A stretch of 19,531 nucleotides of DNA. Source: Myxococcales bacterium (GTDB taxonomy: Bacteria; Myxococcota_A; UBA9160; SMWR01). Position numbers and translations under genes: made by a program. Shown here piece after piece: positions 8,237-15,407 of this stretch. A model generated the notes under the pieces. It saw only the letters and a list, made by a program, of their open reading frames with translations. It did no database searches and was not told the origin of the DNA. Location of the stretch: positions 1 to 19,531 of the forward strand of contig JACZVU010000031.1 of NCBI GenBank assembly GCA_022572485.1, in the 5' to 3' direction. Within the stretch, counting starts at the first letter, position 1; every line of letters starts with the position of its first letter.

Positions 8237-10624
8237 TCAGGGGGGATCGAGTTCCGCGAGCCGCTGTCGCGCGGCCTCCGCTTCCGGGAAGTCACCCCCG
8301 TCCAGTGCGCGCTTCAGGTTCTCTCTCGCGCGTTTGGTCTGTCCGGACCTGCCCAGGGCGATCGCGAGGTGATAGTGGACGCTGGGCGAGGCTCCGGGAA
8401 CCGCGACGGCTTTTTCGAGGGCACTGATGGCTTCCAGATTTTCTCCACGCTCGATGTGCACGAGCCCCAGCGTGTCGAGAGTCGCGGATTCCGGTCGGAG
8501 ACGGCTGGCTTCGCTGGCAAGGGAAAGTGCAAGATCGAGTTCCCTTCCCTCGGTCGCGAGCAACCAGGCCAGATCATTTCGAGCTCCCGAGTGACCCGCC
8601 GACCGCCGGACGATCGCCCTGAATCTTGCTTCTGCGGCAACTCGATCGCTAGCAGCCAATAGGAGTTGAGCGGCTGCGTATGCGTAGACCTCGTCGCCTG
8701 GTTCGATTCTGGCGGCGCGGTCGAAGAGCTCGACCGCGCGTTCAGTGTCACCCCCTGCGCCCGCAAGCGCGGCCATGCCACCCAATGCTTCCGGGTGGTT
8801 CGCATCGATTGCAAGCGCGCGCTTGAACGCACTTCGCGCGTCGATCGACCGGTAGGCACGCGCGAGCGTCGTCCCCATCAGTGCGTGAAGAGAGGCGCTA
8901 TCGGGTCGCACCTGGAGCGCGCGGTCGATGGCAGCGATCGCCCGATCCGCTCGCGCTACGACGACGAAGTCATGCGCGAGGGATCTCAAAGCCGGTTCGT
9001 TGGCGGGTTTTCGCAGATCGAGATCCAAGTTCTCGATGGCAGCAATCGCCGCGGCCGAGCCGCGCGCCGTTCGCTCGACCGCGGCGAGTTCGCCAGCGGC
9101 GTCTCCTTCCCGCCCCGGCGACGCGGCGAGGGTACGGATCGCGGAGCGGGCGCGGTCGAATTCACCTAACGCTGCGAGCGCCCGCGCGTCGAGTTTGAGA
9201 TCTTCAGCGCGTTCGGCGGGCCCACTGTGTTGCCGCGCGATTGCCGAAAAGGCGATCGCCTGGGCGTACTCGCGCCGGTCGAAGTAGAGCCGTGCGAGGA
9301 TCCGCGCAGCTCCCGTCGCGGAATCGTCTACGCGCACCGATTCGCGCAGCTCGGTGACCGCCCGCTCGAAATTACCGAGTTGAAGCGCGGCAAGGCCCGC
9401 GAGGTAGCGGGCACCAGCGTTGCTAGGCCAGCTCGCGATTCCCTTGTCGAAGGCCGACAGCGCAGCCTCGGCGTCGCCGCGCGCGAGCAGGATACGTCCG
9501 CGGATCATGCTCGTGTAACTGGGTTCTTTGAAGTGGTTTGCGAGTTCTTCAGCGCGATCGAGTTGGCCCACATCCACGAGTAGATCCGCTCGGATGAACT
9601 GAAGCGAATCCGCCGCGCCGCCCGTCTTGTCCACGATCTCTTCGATCACCTCGAGAGCGCGTTGTGGGTCCCGCTGACGCCTGTAGTGACGTACGAGCTG
9701 ATTCCCTGCCGCTTCGATTCCAAGGCGATCGACGGCTTCTTTGAGTACGGCTTCGGCTTCTTCTGTGCGGCCGAGCCGGGCAAGAAGCGTGGCGAGAGCG
9801 GAGCGAAGCGCGAGATCCTCGGGCGTCTCCGCGACAGCGCGTTCCGTCAACTCGATTGCGCGCTGTGGTTTCCCGATGGACTCGAAGAAGCTCGCGATGT
9901 GGCTGATTACAAAGCGGTCCCCTGGATATTTGGACGCGCAGTCGTTGTAGAGCTCCTCGGCTCGTTCCAGATTTCCGAGGTTGTCTTTCGCGAATAGCGG
10001 CGGGGCCAAGCAGCCGCGACCCGCACGCTTCTCGTCGCCGCTCGCCTCGCTGATCTGCTTGATGCGCTCATGGGCGGCTTCGGCTTCCCGCTTACGGCCG
10101 AGTTCGGCGAGTACCGTCGCGTGAACGACGAGGGTCGAGTAATCATCGGGATCGAGTTCGAGTAGATGGCTCGTGTCGATCAGCGCCTCTTCGAGCTGGC
10201 GGGCACCGACGTGGGCTTGTGCGTTCAGACTCAGAGCGTCTCGGTGGTTCGGGTCGACGGCGAGCACCCGATCGCTCGCGCGAATCGATTCTTCGAAGTT
10301 ATTGAGCCCGAATTGAACCGAAGCGAGCTGAAGGTTGGCCGGGATCGAGAACGCGCTCGACTCGCTCGCCTTCTCCAGCGCCCATACCGCTCGGCTCGGG
10401 TTCCCGGTTCGCACGAGCGCAACGCCGAGGCGATAGTTGGCTTCGGGAAGTTCCGGTGTTTCGACGAGAACTTCGCGCAGCCGACCGATCGATTCATCGA
10501 ACCCGCCCGCGTCCTGGAGTGCGCGAATCTCGGCCATGCGATCATCGTCAGCGCCGCATCCACTTTGTGCCAAGACCAGCACCAGGAGTCCAAACACGGC
10601 CGCGATCTCGATCGGCCGGGTCAT
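8237..10624 (-). CDS. Large exported TPR-repeat protein, possible PrsT-like lipoprotein
   Basis: Reading from ATG 10624 (minus) gives 795 residues. The N-terminus MTRPIEIAAVFGLLVLVLAQSGCG is a signal peptide with a cysteine at 23. The lipobox is imperfect because Gln20 is at -3, so lipidation is likely but not certain. From about residue 30 to the end the protein is an array of 34-residue TPR motifs (for example AVWALEKA, AIELTERAVAETPEDLALRSALATLLARLGRTEEAE). The C-terminus, YHLAIALGRSGQTKRARENLKRAL then FPEAEAARQRLAEL, resembles PEP-CTERM-system TPR lipoproteins (PrsT). With a PEP-CTERM gene divergently next to it, a role in assembling or exporting envelope material is a reasonable inference. 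The frame extends to 10792 and an alternative ATG lies at 10663, but both add a non-signal-like leader. It converges on the second methyltransferase with a 23-bp gap. Confidence 0.8.
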   Translation of the reverse strand: MTRPIEIAAVFGLLVLVLAQSGCGADDDRMAEIRALQDAGGFDESIGRLREVLVETPELPEANYRLGVALVRTGNPSRAVWALEKASESSAFSIPANLQLASVQFGLNNFEESIRASDRVLAVDPNHRDALSLNAQAHVGARQLEEALIDTSHLLELDPDDYSTLVVHATVLAELGRKREAEAAHERIKQISEASGDEKRAGRGCLAPPLFAKDNLGNLERAEELYNDCASKYPGDRFVISHIASFFESIGKPQRAIELTERAVAETPEDLALRSALATLLARLGRTEEAEAVLKEAVDRLGIEAAGNQLVRHYRRQRDPQRALEVIEEIVDKTGGAADSLQFIRADLLVDVGQLDRAEELANHFKEPSYTSMIRGRILLARGDAEAALSAFDKGIASWPSNAGARYLAGLAALQLGNFERAVTELRESVRVDDSATGAARILARLYFDRREYAQAIAFSAIARQHSGPAERAEDLKLDARALAALGEFDRARSAIRTLAASPGREGDAAGELAAVERTARGSAAAIAAIENLDLDLRKPANEPALRSLAHDFVVVARADRAIAAIDRALQVRPDSASLHALMGTTLARAYRSIDARSAFKRALAIDANHPEALGGMAALAGAGGDTERAVELFDRAARIEPGDEVYAYAAAQLLLAASDRVAAEARFRAIVRRSAGHSGARNDLAWLLATEGRELDLALSLASEASRLRPESATLDTLGLVHIERGENLEAISALEKAVAVPGASPSVHYHLAIALGRSGQTKRARENLKRALDGGDFPEAEAARQRLAELDPP

Positions 10625-10882
10625 CGCGATCGTCGCATGGCACGTGGGCTCGGGAGTGGTCATGGTTGGGGATCGAGCTCCGTCTCGTGGAAGACCGTGG
10701 GCAGTATCCCTTGCCAAAGCGCCCAGTACAAAGGGGGCTGAGGCGTGCGGCGACGTTTCGCCTCGGCAGGATCGGACAGTGGAATCACACAAAAAACCGG
10801 CTATTTACAATCCGGCAGCTGTTAGACTACGCGGAGTCACACATCGGTTCGGGCGCGGTTGTGGTTGTGGGAGGGCGCCGAA
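10625..10882. promoter_or_regulatory. Divergent intergenic region between the TPR gene and the PEP-CTERM gene
   Basis: This 258-bp gap must contain start signals for both directions if my start codons are right. The most AT-rich patch is about 10790-10812 (CACAAAAAACC...CTATTTACAA). TTTACA at 10804-10809 and TAGACT at 10823-10828 look like promoter hexamers, but the 13-base spacer is too short for a normal sigma-70 promoter, so no precise promoter is claimed. The plus-strand gene has a clear ribosome binding site, GGGAGGG (10869-10875). Confidence 0.35.
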
Positions 10883-11779
10883 GTGACACCGGGTCGAAGC
10901 GCGGGGCGAAGGCGGCACGCGGTCATCGGCTTTGCGAGTGTGATCGGCGCGCTGGCTGTTGGAGCCGCCGGGGGAGCTGGGGCGACAGTGATGTCGGTCC
11001 AGGCGACCCTTAGCGTGAAGTATGGGACGACGGATCCCGTCCAGCTCACCGGTGTCGGCGTTGCGACCGTCAACCCGATCGCCGGTGGCGAGCAGCTCGT
11101 TAGCCTCCAGGTTGGGCCCATCTCCTTCTGTGATCCCGACCCCACCCTCCCCTCCACCTGTGATCCCGACCCCGTCCCGTTCACGGATCCCGTCGTCAGC
11201 GCCCTGGTCAAGTCCTACGATCTGCGAGGCGTGAGCGCCCAGAGCGGCTTTTTCTTCGACCTCTCCCACGCCGCCACGAGTCCCTCAAAGCTGACCCAGA
11301 ACACGCTTCCGATCGCAGGGCTCGCGCGCATCTGTCTGCTCTTTGTCGGTTGTCCCAGTGCCACCACCGTCGAGGTGGACCTCACCCAGAACGGAACCCG
11401 CGGTATTGGCATCGGCGGGACCATCACGGCGGGCACCACCAGCGGGTTCTTCATTTCGCTCCACCACGCCCCCTGGCAGCTGGCGCCCGCGACGCTGGAT
11501 CAATCGACCGCCCCTGGCACCATCGTCACCGCCATGGCGACCGGTTATGTGCGCGGACCGCTGTCGAATACGTCGACGGCCGCAAAGACCGGCGGGAGCA
11601 TCCAGCTGATCTCCCCCTCACAGGTCTTCACGATGGGTGTTCCGGGCGGTTATAGCGACACACAAGCGCTGTTCACCCGGCTGACCCTCAATTTTGTCCC
11701 GGAACCCAGGTTGTCGCTGCTGCTCGGACCTGGCGTCGTGGGTCTCGCTCTGCTGGGCCGCAGACGCATGCGCAGCTAG
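10883..11779 (+). CDS. PEP-CTERM-anchored exported protein
   Basis: From GTG 10883, eight bases behind GGGAGG, the protein has 298 residues. The frame also opens at TTG 10859, but GTG gives a proper signal peptide: basic GRRRH, then the hydrophobic run AVIGFASVIGALAVGAAGGAGA. The C-terminus has the three-part PEP-CTERM sorting signal: VPEP (272-275), a hydrophobic segment LSLLLGPGVVGLALL (277-291) and the basic end GRRRMRS. Proteins with this tag are processed by an exosortase and sent to the outer surface or exopolysaccharide matrix. The body is Thr/Ser/Gly-rich and beta-like with no family I recognise. It contains an in-frame ten-residue repeat, CDPDPTLPST then CDPDPVPFTD, matching a 15-bp direct repeat at 11129-11143 and 11159-11173. 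No exosortase gene is in the window. Its stop codon lies within the CTAG that begins the following inverted-repeat element. Confidence 0.82.
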   Translation: MTPGRSAGRRRHAVIGFASVIGALAVGAAGGAGATVMSVQATLSVKYGTTDPVQLTGVGVATVNPIAGGEQLVSLQVGPISFCDPDPTLPSTCDPDPVPFTDPVVSALVKSYDLRGVSAQSGFFFDLSHAATSPSKLTQNTLPIAGLARICLLFVGCPSATTVEVDLTQNGTRGIGIGGTITAGTTSGFFISLHHAPWQLAPATLDQSTAPGTIVTAMATGYVRGPLSNTSTAAKTGGSIQLISPSQVFTMGVPGGYSDTQALFTRLTLNFVPEPRLSLLLGPGVVGLALLGRRRMRS

Positions 11780-11960
11780 CCCGCATTATTCATGAAACCC
11801 TCTGCTGCGGACGCAGATCGCACCAGATCTTCCCGACCTCCTCTCTCCCGCCGCCTCGACGGGCTTCAGGTACGTCTTCGGTGACCTCTAGTTCGGGGGC
11901 CGCGAATCTCCAGCACCCTCTGCGCCCTCGCGATGAGGGATCATGAATAATGCGGGCTAG
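11776..11960. mobile_element. MITE-like element with perfect terminal inverted repeats
   Basis: CTAG+CCCGCATTATTCATGA at 11776-11795 is the exact reverse complement of 11941-11960, giving 20-bp perfect inverted ends, or 16-bp ends plus a palindromic CTAG on each side that could be a 4-bp target duplication. In the latter reading the element is 177 bp (11780-11956). The arms continue imperfectly into CCCTC/GAGGG. The interior codes for nothing convincing and has no transposase, so it would be non-autonomous. It fills the whole gap between the PEP-CTERM gene and the next gene: removing it with one CTAG leaves stop TAG, TCG, then ATG. Family assignment is not possible from sequence alone. Confidence 0.7.
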
Positions 11961-11963
11961 TCG

Positions 11964-13373
11964 ATGATTCACCGATGGGTCGAATCCCCTTCGGTGTATT
12001 TTGCCGGAGCGGCGATTTTGCTGCTGGTCATCGTCGCGATGCAATTCGATCTGCGCATCCCGTCGCGCCCCAGGGGCACGGTCGGGGATCTCGCCCTGCT
12101 GCGGACTCGCGGTGATCTAAACGTTGTATTCATCCTCGTCGATACGCTTCGCGCGGACCGGTTGAGCCTCTACGGATACGAGCGCCAAACCACGCCCGTC
12201 GTCGATGATCTCGCGAATCACGGGATCGTCTTCGAGCGGGTGATCGCCCAGTCGAGCTGGACGAAGACCTCCATGGTTTCGCTCTGGACCGGAACCTATC
12301 CGGCTGCTCATGGCGTGTTGCGCTTCGACAACGCAATTCCGGACGAAGCCGTGATGCCGGCCGAGATCTTCAGGGCGGCGGGCTACCGCACGGTCGGGAT
12401 CTGGCGCAACGGATGGGTGGCACCGAACTTTGGTTTCGGCCAGGGATTCGACGTCTACTACACCCCCAAGGCCGGAGTCGACGCCCAACTCCAGCGTCAT
12501 TCTCCTGGAGCCGCCTCCATCGGTGGGACCGACGAGGATGTCTACCTGGCGGCTCGAGATTTTCTCGAAAACTTCGGCCAGGAAAAGTTTTTTCTCTATC
12601 TGCACCTGATGGATCTCCACCAATACGTCTTCGACGACGACGCCGATGCCTTTGGCCCGACGTATTCGGACGCATACGACAAGGCGCTCGACTGGACGGA
12701 CCGGGTGATCGGCGCGATCGTCGATGCGTTGGATGCTGCCGGCGTGTTGCCGCGGACGGTGATCGTCATTTCATCGGATCACGGAGAGGCCTTTCTGGAG
12801 CACGGCCGGGAAGGGCACGCGTACGATCTCTATCGGGAAGTCATCGAGGTTCCCTACGTGATCATTCCCCCCCTGATTCTCGATCGCGGAATCCGCGTCG
12901 AGGAGACGATCGCCAATGTCGACGTCTGGCCAACGCTGCTCGATCTCGTGGGGTTGCCTCCGCTGCAGGGAATCGACGGCAGGTCGATGCTGCCGCTGAT
13001 CCTGTCAGCCGGCGGAGCATCACCTGCGCGTGTACCCGCAGATCTGACGAGGCCCATCGTCTCTCATCTCGATCAGCATTGGGGAGGCCGCGCCGAGCCG
13101 CGAGAATGGGTGTCGCTGACCGATGGCGACTCGCGCCTGATTCTGCAATCCGACAACCCAAACTCGGTCGCGTTCTACGACTGGAGCACCGACCCCTGGG
13201 AGGCGATGAATCGCGTCGCGGACAATCCACCGGAGTTGCAGCCGATGCTCGAGCAGATCGATCGCTACCTGAAGGATTCCGAACCGCCGTGGGGAGTGGA
13301 GAGTCCGACAATCGAGGTCGACGAATTGCGGCTCAATCAGCTTCGGGCGCTCGGTTACCGCGTGGGCTCGTAG
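11964..13373 (+). CDS. Membrane-anchored alkaline-phosphatase-superfamily (sulfatase-fold) hydrolase
   Basis: A 469-residue protein. A hydrophobic helix at about 10-27 (SVYFAGAAILLLVIVAMQF) acts as a signal anchor, placing the enzyme outside the cytoplasm. NVVFILVDTLRADRLSLYGYERQTTPVVDDLA (53-84) is the first metal-binding block, YLHLMDLHQY (212-221) a middle block, and VIVISSDHGEAFLEHGREGHAYDLYREV (266-293) the second metal block with Asp272, His273 and His280. The C-terminus DELRLNQLRALGYRVG is common in this sulfatase group. Canonical sulfatases have CxPSR; here the aligned segment is SSWTKTSMVSLWTG (97-110), with Thr100 in place of the formylglycine cysteine. A phosphodiesterase or phosphotransferase activity through Thr is therefore as likely as sulfate hydrolysis. 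ATG 11964 lies three bases after the inverted-repeat element and has no ribosome binding site. The gene end overlaps the convergent ddl by 19 bp. Confidence 0.87.
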   Translation: MIHRWVESPSVYFAGAAILLLVIVAMQFDLRIPSRPRGTVGDLALLRTRGDLNVVFILVDTLRADRLSLYGYERQTTPVVDDLANHGIVFERVIAQSSWTKTSMVSLWTGTYPAAHGVLRFDNAIPDEAVMPAEIFRAAGYRTVGIWRNGWVAPNFGFGQGFDVYYTPKAGVDAQLQRHSPGAASIGGTDEDVYLAARDFLENFGQEKFFLYLHLMDLHQYVFDDDADAFGPTYSDAYDKALDWTDRVIGAIVDALDAAGVLPRTVIVISSDHGEAFLEHGREGHAYDLYREVIEVPYVIIPPLILDRGIRVEETIANVDVWPTLLDLVGLPPLQGIDGRSMLPLILSAGGASPARVPADLTRPIVSHLDQHWGGRAEPREWVSLTDGDSRLILQSDNPNSVAFYDWSTDPWEAMNRVADNPPELQPMLEQIDRYLKDSEPPWGVESPTIEVDELRLNQLRALGYRVGS

Positions 13374-14461
13374 CGAGTCTCCAGCGCTGTGGTGATTCGG
13401 TGGCGCTCGAGGGCGAGTTCGATCAGCCGATCGAGCAGGGCCGGGTAGGGGACTCCCGACGCCTGCCACAGCAGCGGGTACATCGACCCCTGGGTGAAAC
13501 CGGGAATGCTGTTGACCTCGTTGACGAAGAGTTCTCCTGAATTGCGGTCGAGCAGGAAATCGACTCGAGCCAACCCCGCGCCCTCCAGCGCCACGACCGC
13601 CTTCACGGCCAGTTGGCGGATCTCCTCGGCCCGTTTGTCGTCGATGGGCGCCGGGATCAGCAGCTCTGTCTTCTCGTCGGCGTATTTGGCGTCGTAGTCG
13701 TAAAACGCATTTCGCGTGCGAATCTCTCCCGGGATCGAAGCTTCGATGGGGTCATTGCCGAGCAGCGCAACTTCGATTTCCCTTGCGTCGATCGCGCGCT
13801 CAACGAGAATCTTCGTGTCGTAGCGCGCGGCGTCGAGCAGGGCGGGCAGCAGGTCTTCTCTACGCTCCACTTTTGAAATGCCCACCGAAGAGCCCTGATT
13901 GGCGGGCTTTACGAAGAGCGATGGGCCGAGCTCTTCGATCAGAGCATCCGCAACGGCTGTACCCTCGCCGAGCCGGTGGGCGCGCACACAAACCCCCGGC
14001 GTAACCGGCAGACCCGCCGCGCGAAGCAGGCGCTTGGCGATGTCCTTGTCCATCTGAATCGCGGATCCGAGCACGCCGGAGCCCACGTAGGGGATGCCCG
14101 CAAGTTCCAGCAATCCCTGGAGCGAGCCGTCCTCACCACCCCGGCCGTGAATCACAGGGAAGATCACGTCCAGCGTCCGACCGTGCTTCTGAGCGTTCTT
14201 ACCAACCGGGGTCAGTGTATGTTGTCCCGGGGCGACTGGAAGATCGACCTCGTCTCCCTGTACGGCCGATTGGAGCGCCGCCAAAGTCGGTGGCAGCGTG
14301 GGATCCCCCAGGTGCCAGCGGCCATCGGTGTCGACGGCCACGAGTGTGATGTCGTAGCGAGAGGGGTCGAGCGCACCCAGGATCGAAGTCGCCGAGACGA
14401 GGGAGACCTGGTGTTCGACCGAGCGCCCCCCAAAGAGCAATCCGACCCGGAGCTTGGCCAT
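13355..14461 (-). CDS. ddl: D-alanine--D-alanine ligase
   Basis: A 368-residue ATP-grasp ligase that joins two D-alanines for the peptidoglycan precursor. Visible landmarks are LLFGGRSVEHQVSLVSA (8-24, with Glu16 at the first substrate site), HGRGGEDGSLQGLLELAGIPYVGSG (105-129), the ATP-grasp lysine region LFVKPANQGSSVGISKVE (182-199), the omega-loop FYDYDAKY (253-260), the metal ligands ARVDFLLDRNSGELFVNEVNSIPGFT (298-323; Asp301, Glu315, Asn317) and SMYPLLW. The tyrosine in the omega-loop fits a D-Ala-D-Ala rather than a D-Ala-D-Lac ligase. ATG 14461 is preceded on the minus strand by GGGGGGAA, an acceptable ribosome binding site. The gene is divergent from larE and is not in a cell-division/murein cluster, so it stands alone here. 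Its last codons and stop overlap the sulfatase gene end on the other strand. Confidence 0.95.
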   Translation of the reverse strand: MAKLRVGLLFGGRSVEHQVSLVSATSILGALDPSRYDITLVAVDTDGRWHLGDPTLPPTLAALQSAVQGDEVDLPVAPGQHTLTPVGKNAQKHGRTLDVIFPVIHGRGGEDGSLQGLLELAGIPYVGSGVLGSAIQMDKDIAKRLLRAAGLPVTPGVCVRAHRLGEGTAVADALIEELGPSLFVKPANQGSSVGISKVERREDLLPALLDAARYDTKILVERAIDAREIEVALLGNDPIEASIPGEIRTRNAFYDYDAKYADEKTELLIPAPIDDKRAEEIRQLAVKAVVALEGAGLARVDFLLDRNSGELFVNEVNSIPGFTQGSMYPLLWQASGVPYPALLDRLIELALERHRITTALETRYEPTR

Positions 14462-14561
14462 CGTTCCCCCCGTTCCCGTGTGGCAAGCATAGTGCTTGGC
14501 GCGTTCAGCTCCACGTCGATCGGGTGTTGACCCTACGTTGGTCCCCTCTTACCTTGATGCC

Positions 14562-15407
14562 GTGGAAGCCTCCTCTGATCTCGGCGCCAAGCGCGCCGCC
14601 CTCGATGACGTACTCCGGGCCGCGGGTCGTGTGCTGATCGCGTTTTCGGGCGGCGTTGATTCGAGTTATCTCGCCTACGCGGCGCACCGGGTGTTGGGTG
14701 AAGATGTTCTCGCGGTCACCGCGGAATCTCCGTCGTATCCCGCGAGCCACCGCTCGATGGCCGAGCGGATCACCCGCGAGTTCGGCATCCCCCACCGATT
14801 TGTGGCCACGCAGGAGCTCGCAAACCCGAGTTACCGCGTGAACGCGCCCGATCGGTGTTACCACTGCAAGACCGAACTCTTCGATGTTCTCGGGGCCCTG
14901 CGCGACAAGATGGGTTTCGACGCGGTCGCGTATGGGGTGAATGTCGACGACATCGGCGATTTTCGACCGGGCCATCGGGCGGCGAACGAGCGTGGGGTGC
15001 TATCGCCGTTTCTCGAGGCGAACCTCGCCAAAGCCGAGATTCGCCAACTCTCGCGAGAAGCGGGTCTGCCGACCGCCGAACTGCCCGCGTCGGCATGTCT
15101 CTCGTCGAGGCTTCCGTATGGAACCGAAGTGACACCGGAGCGGTTGCTTCAGGTGGAGCGCGGCGAGGAAAATCTGCGCGCTCTGGGTTTCCGCCAGGTT
15201 CGGCTGCGGCATCACGGTTATTTGGCGCGGATCGAGATTGCTTCGGATGAACTCGCTCGTGCCCTCGAACCCGAAATGGCGCGCGCGATCGTCTCTGCGA
15301 TCAAGCCGCTCGGTTTTCGTTGGGTCTCTCTCGATCTCGAGGGTTACCGCACCGGGTCTCTCAACGAGGTTCTCGGCATTTCGAGCGAGCTTCGAGCCGA
15401 TTCGTGA
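14562..15407 (+). CDS. larE: LarE-type ATP-dependent sacrificial sulfur transferase
   Basis: From GTG 14562 the protein has 281 residues. It carries the PP-loop AFSGGVDSSYLAYAAH (27-42) that adenylates substrate, then NAPDRCYHCKTELFDVL (94-110; Cys99 and Cys102), GVNVDDIGDFRPGHRAANE (125-143) and the diagnostic PASACLSSRLPYGTEVT (175-191), whose Cys179 is at the position of the sacrificial or cluster-binding cysteine of LarE. LarE sulfurates the pyridinium precursor of the nickel-pincer cofactor of lactate racemase and related epimerases. larB, larC and larA are not in the window. The start is uncertain: the frame opens at TTG 14496, TTG 14538 is also possible, and none has a clear ribosome binding site; GTG 14562 best fits family length. 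The stop TGA overlaps the next gene's GTG (GTGA), suggesting coupled translation. Confidence 0.88.
   Translation: MEASSDLGAKRAALDDVLRAAGRVLIAFSGGVDSSYLAYAAHRVLGEDVLAVTAESPSYPASHRSMAERITREFGIPHRFVATQELANPSYRVNAPDRCYHCKTELFDVLGALRDKMGFDAVAYGVNVDDIGDFRPGHRAANERGVLSPFLEANLAKAEIRQLSREAGLPTAELPASACLSSRLPYGTEVTPERLLQVERGEENLRALGFRQVRLRHHGYLARIEIASDELARALEPEMARAIVSAIKPLGFRWVSLDLEGYRTGSLNEVLGISSELRADS

Noticed and set aside
11790..12044. 84-residue minus-strand frame across the inverted-repeat element as a transposase remnant
   Set aside because: It mostly reads antisense to the neighbouring gene start, is Arg-rich and shows no DDE or other transposase motif.
12413..13540. 375-residue plus-strand frame overlapping the sulfatase-fold gene
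   Set aside because: Shadow in another frame with very high Arg content, running into ddl on the other strand.
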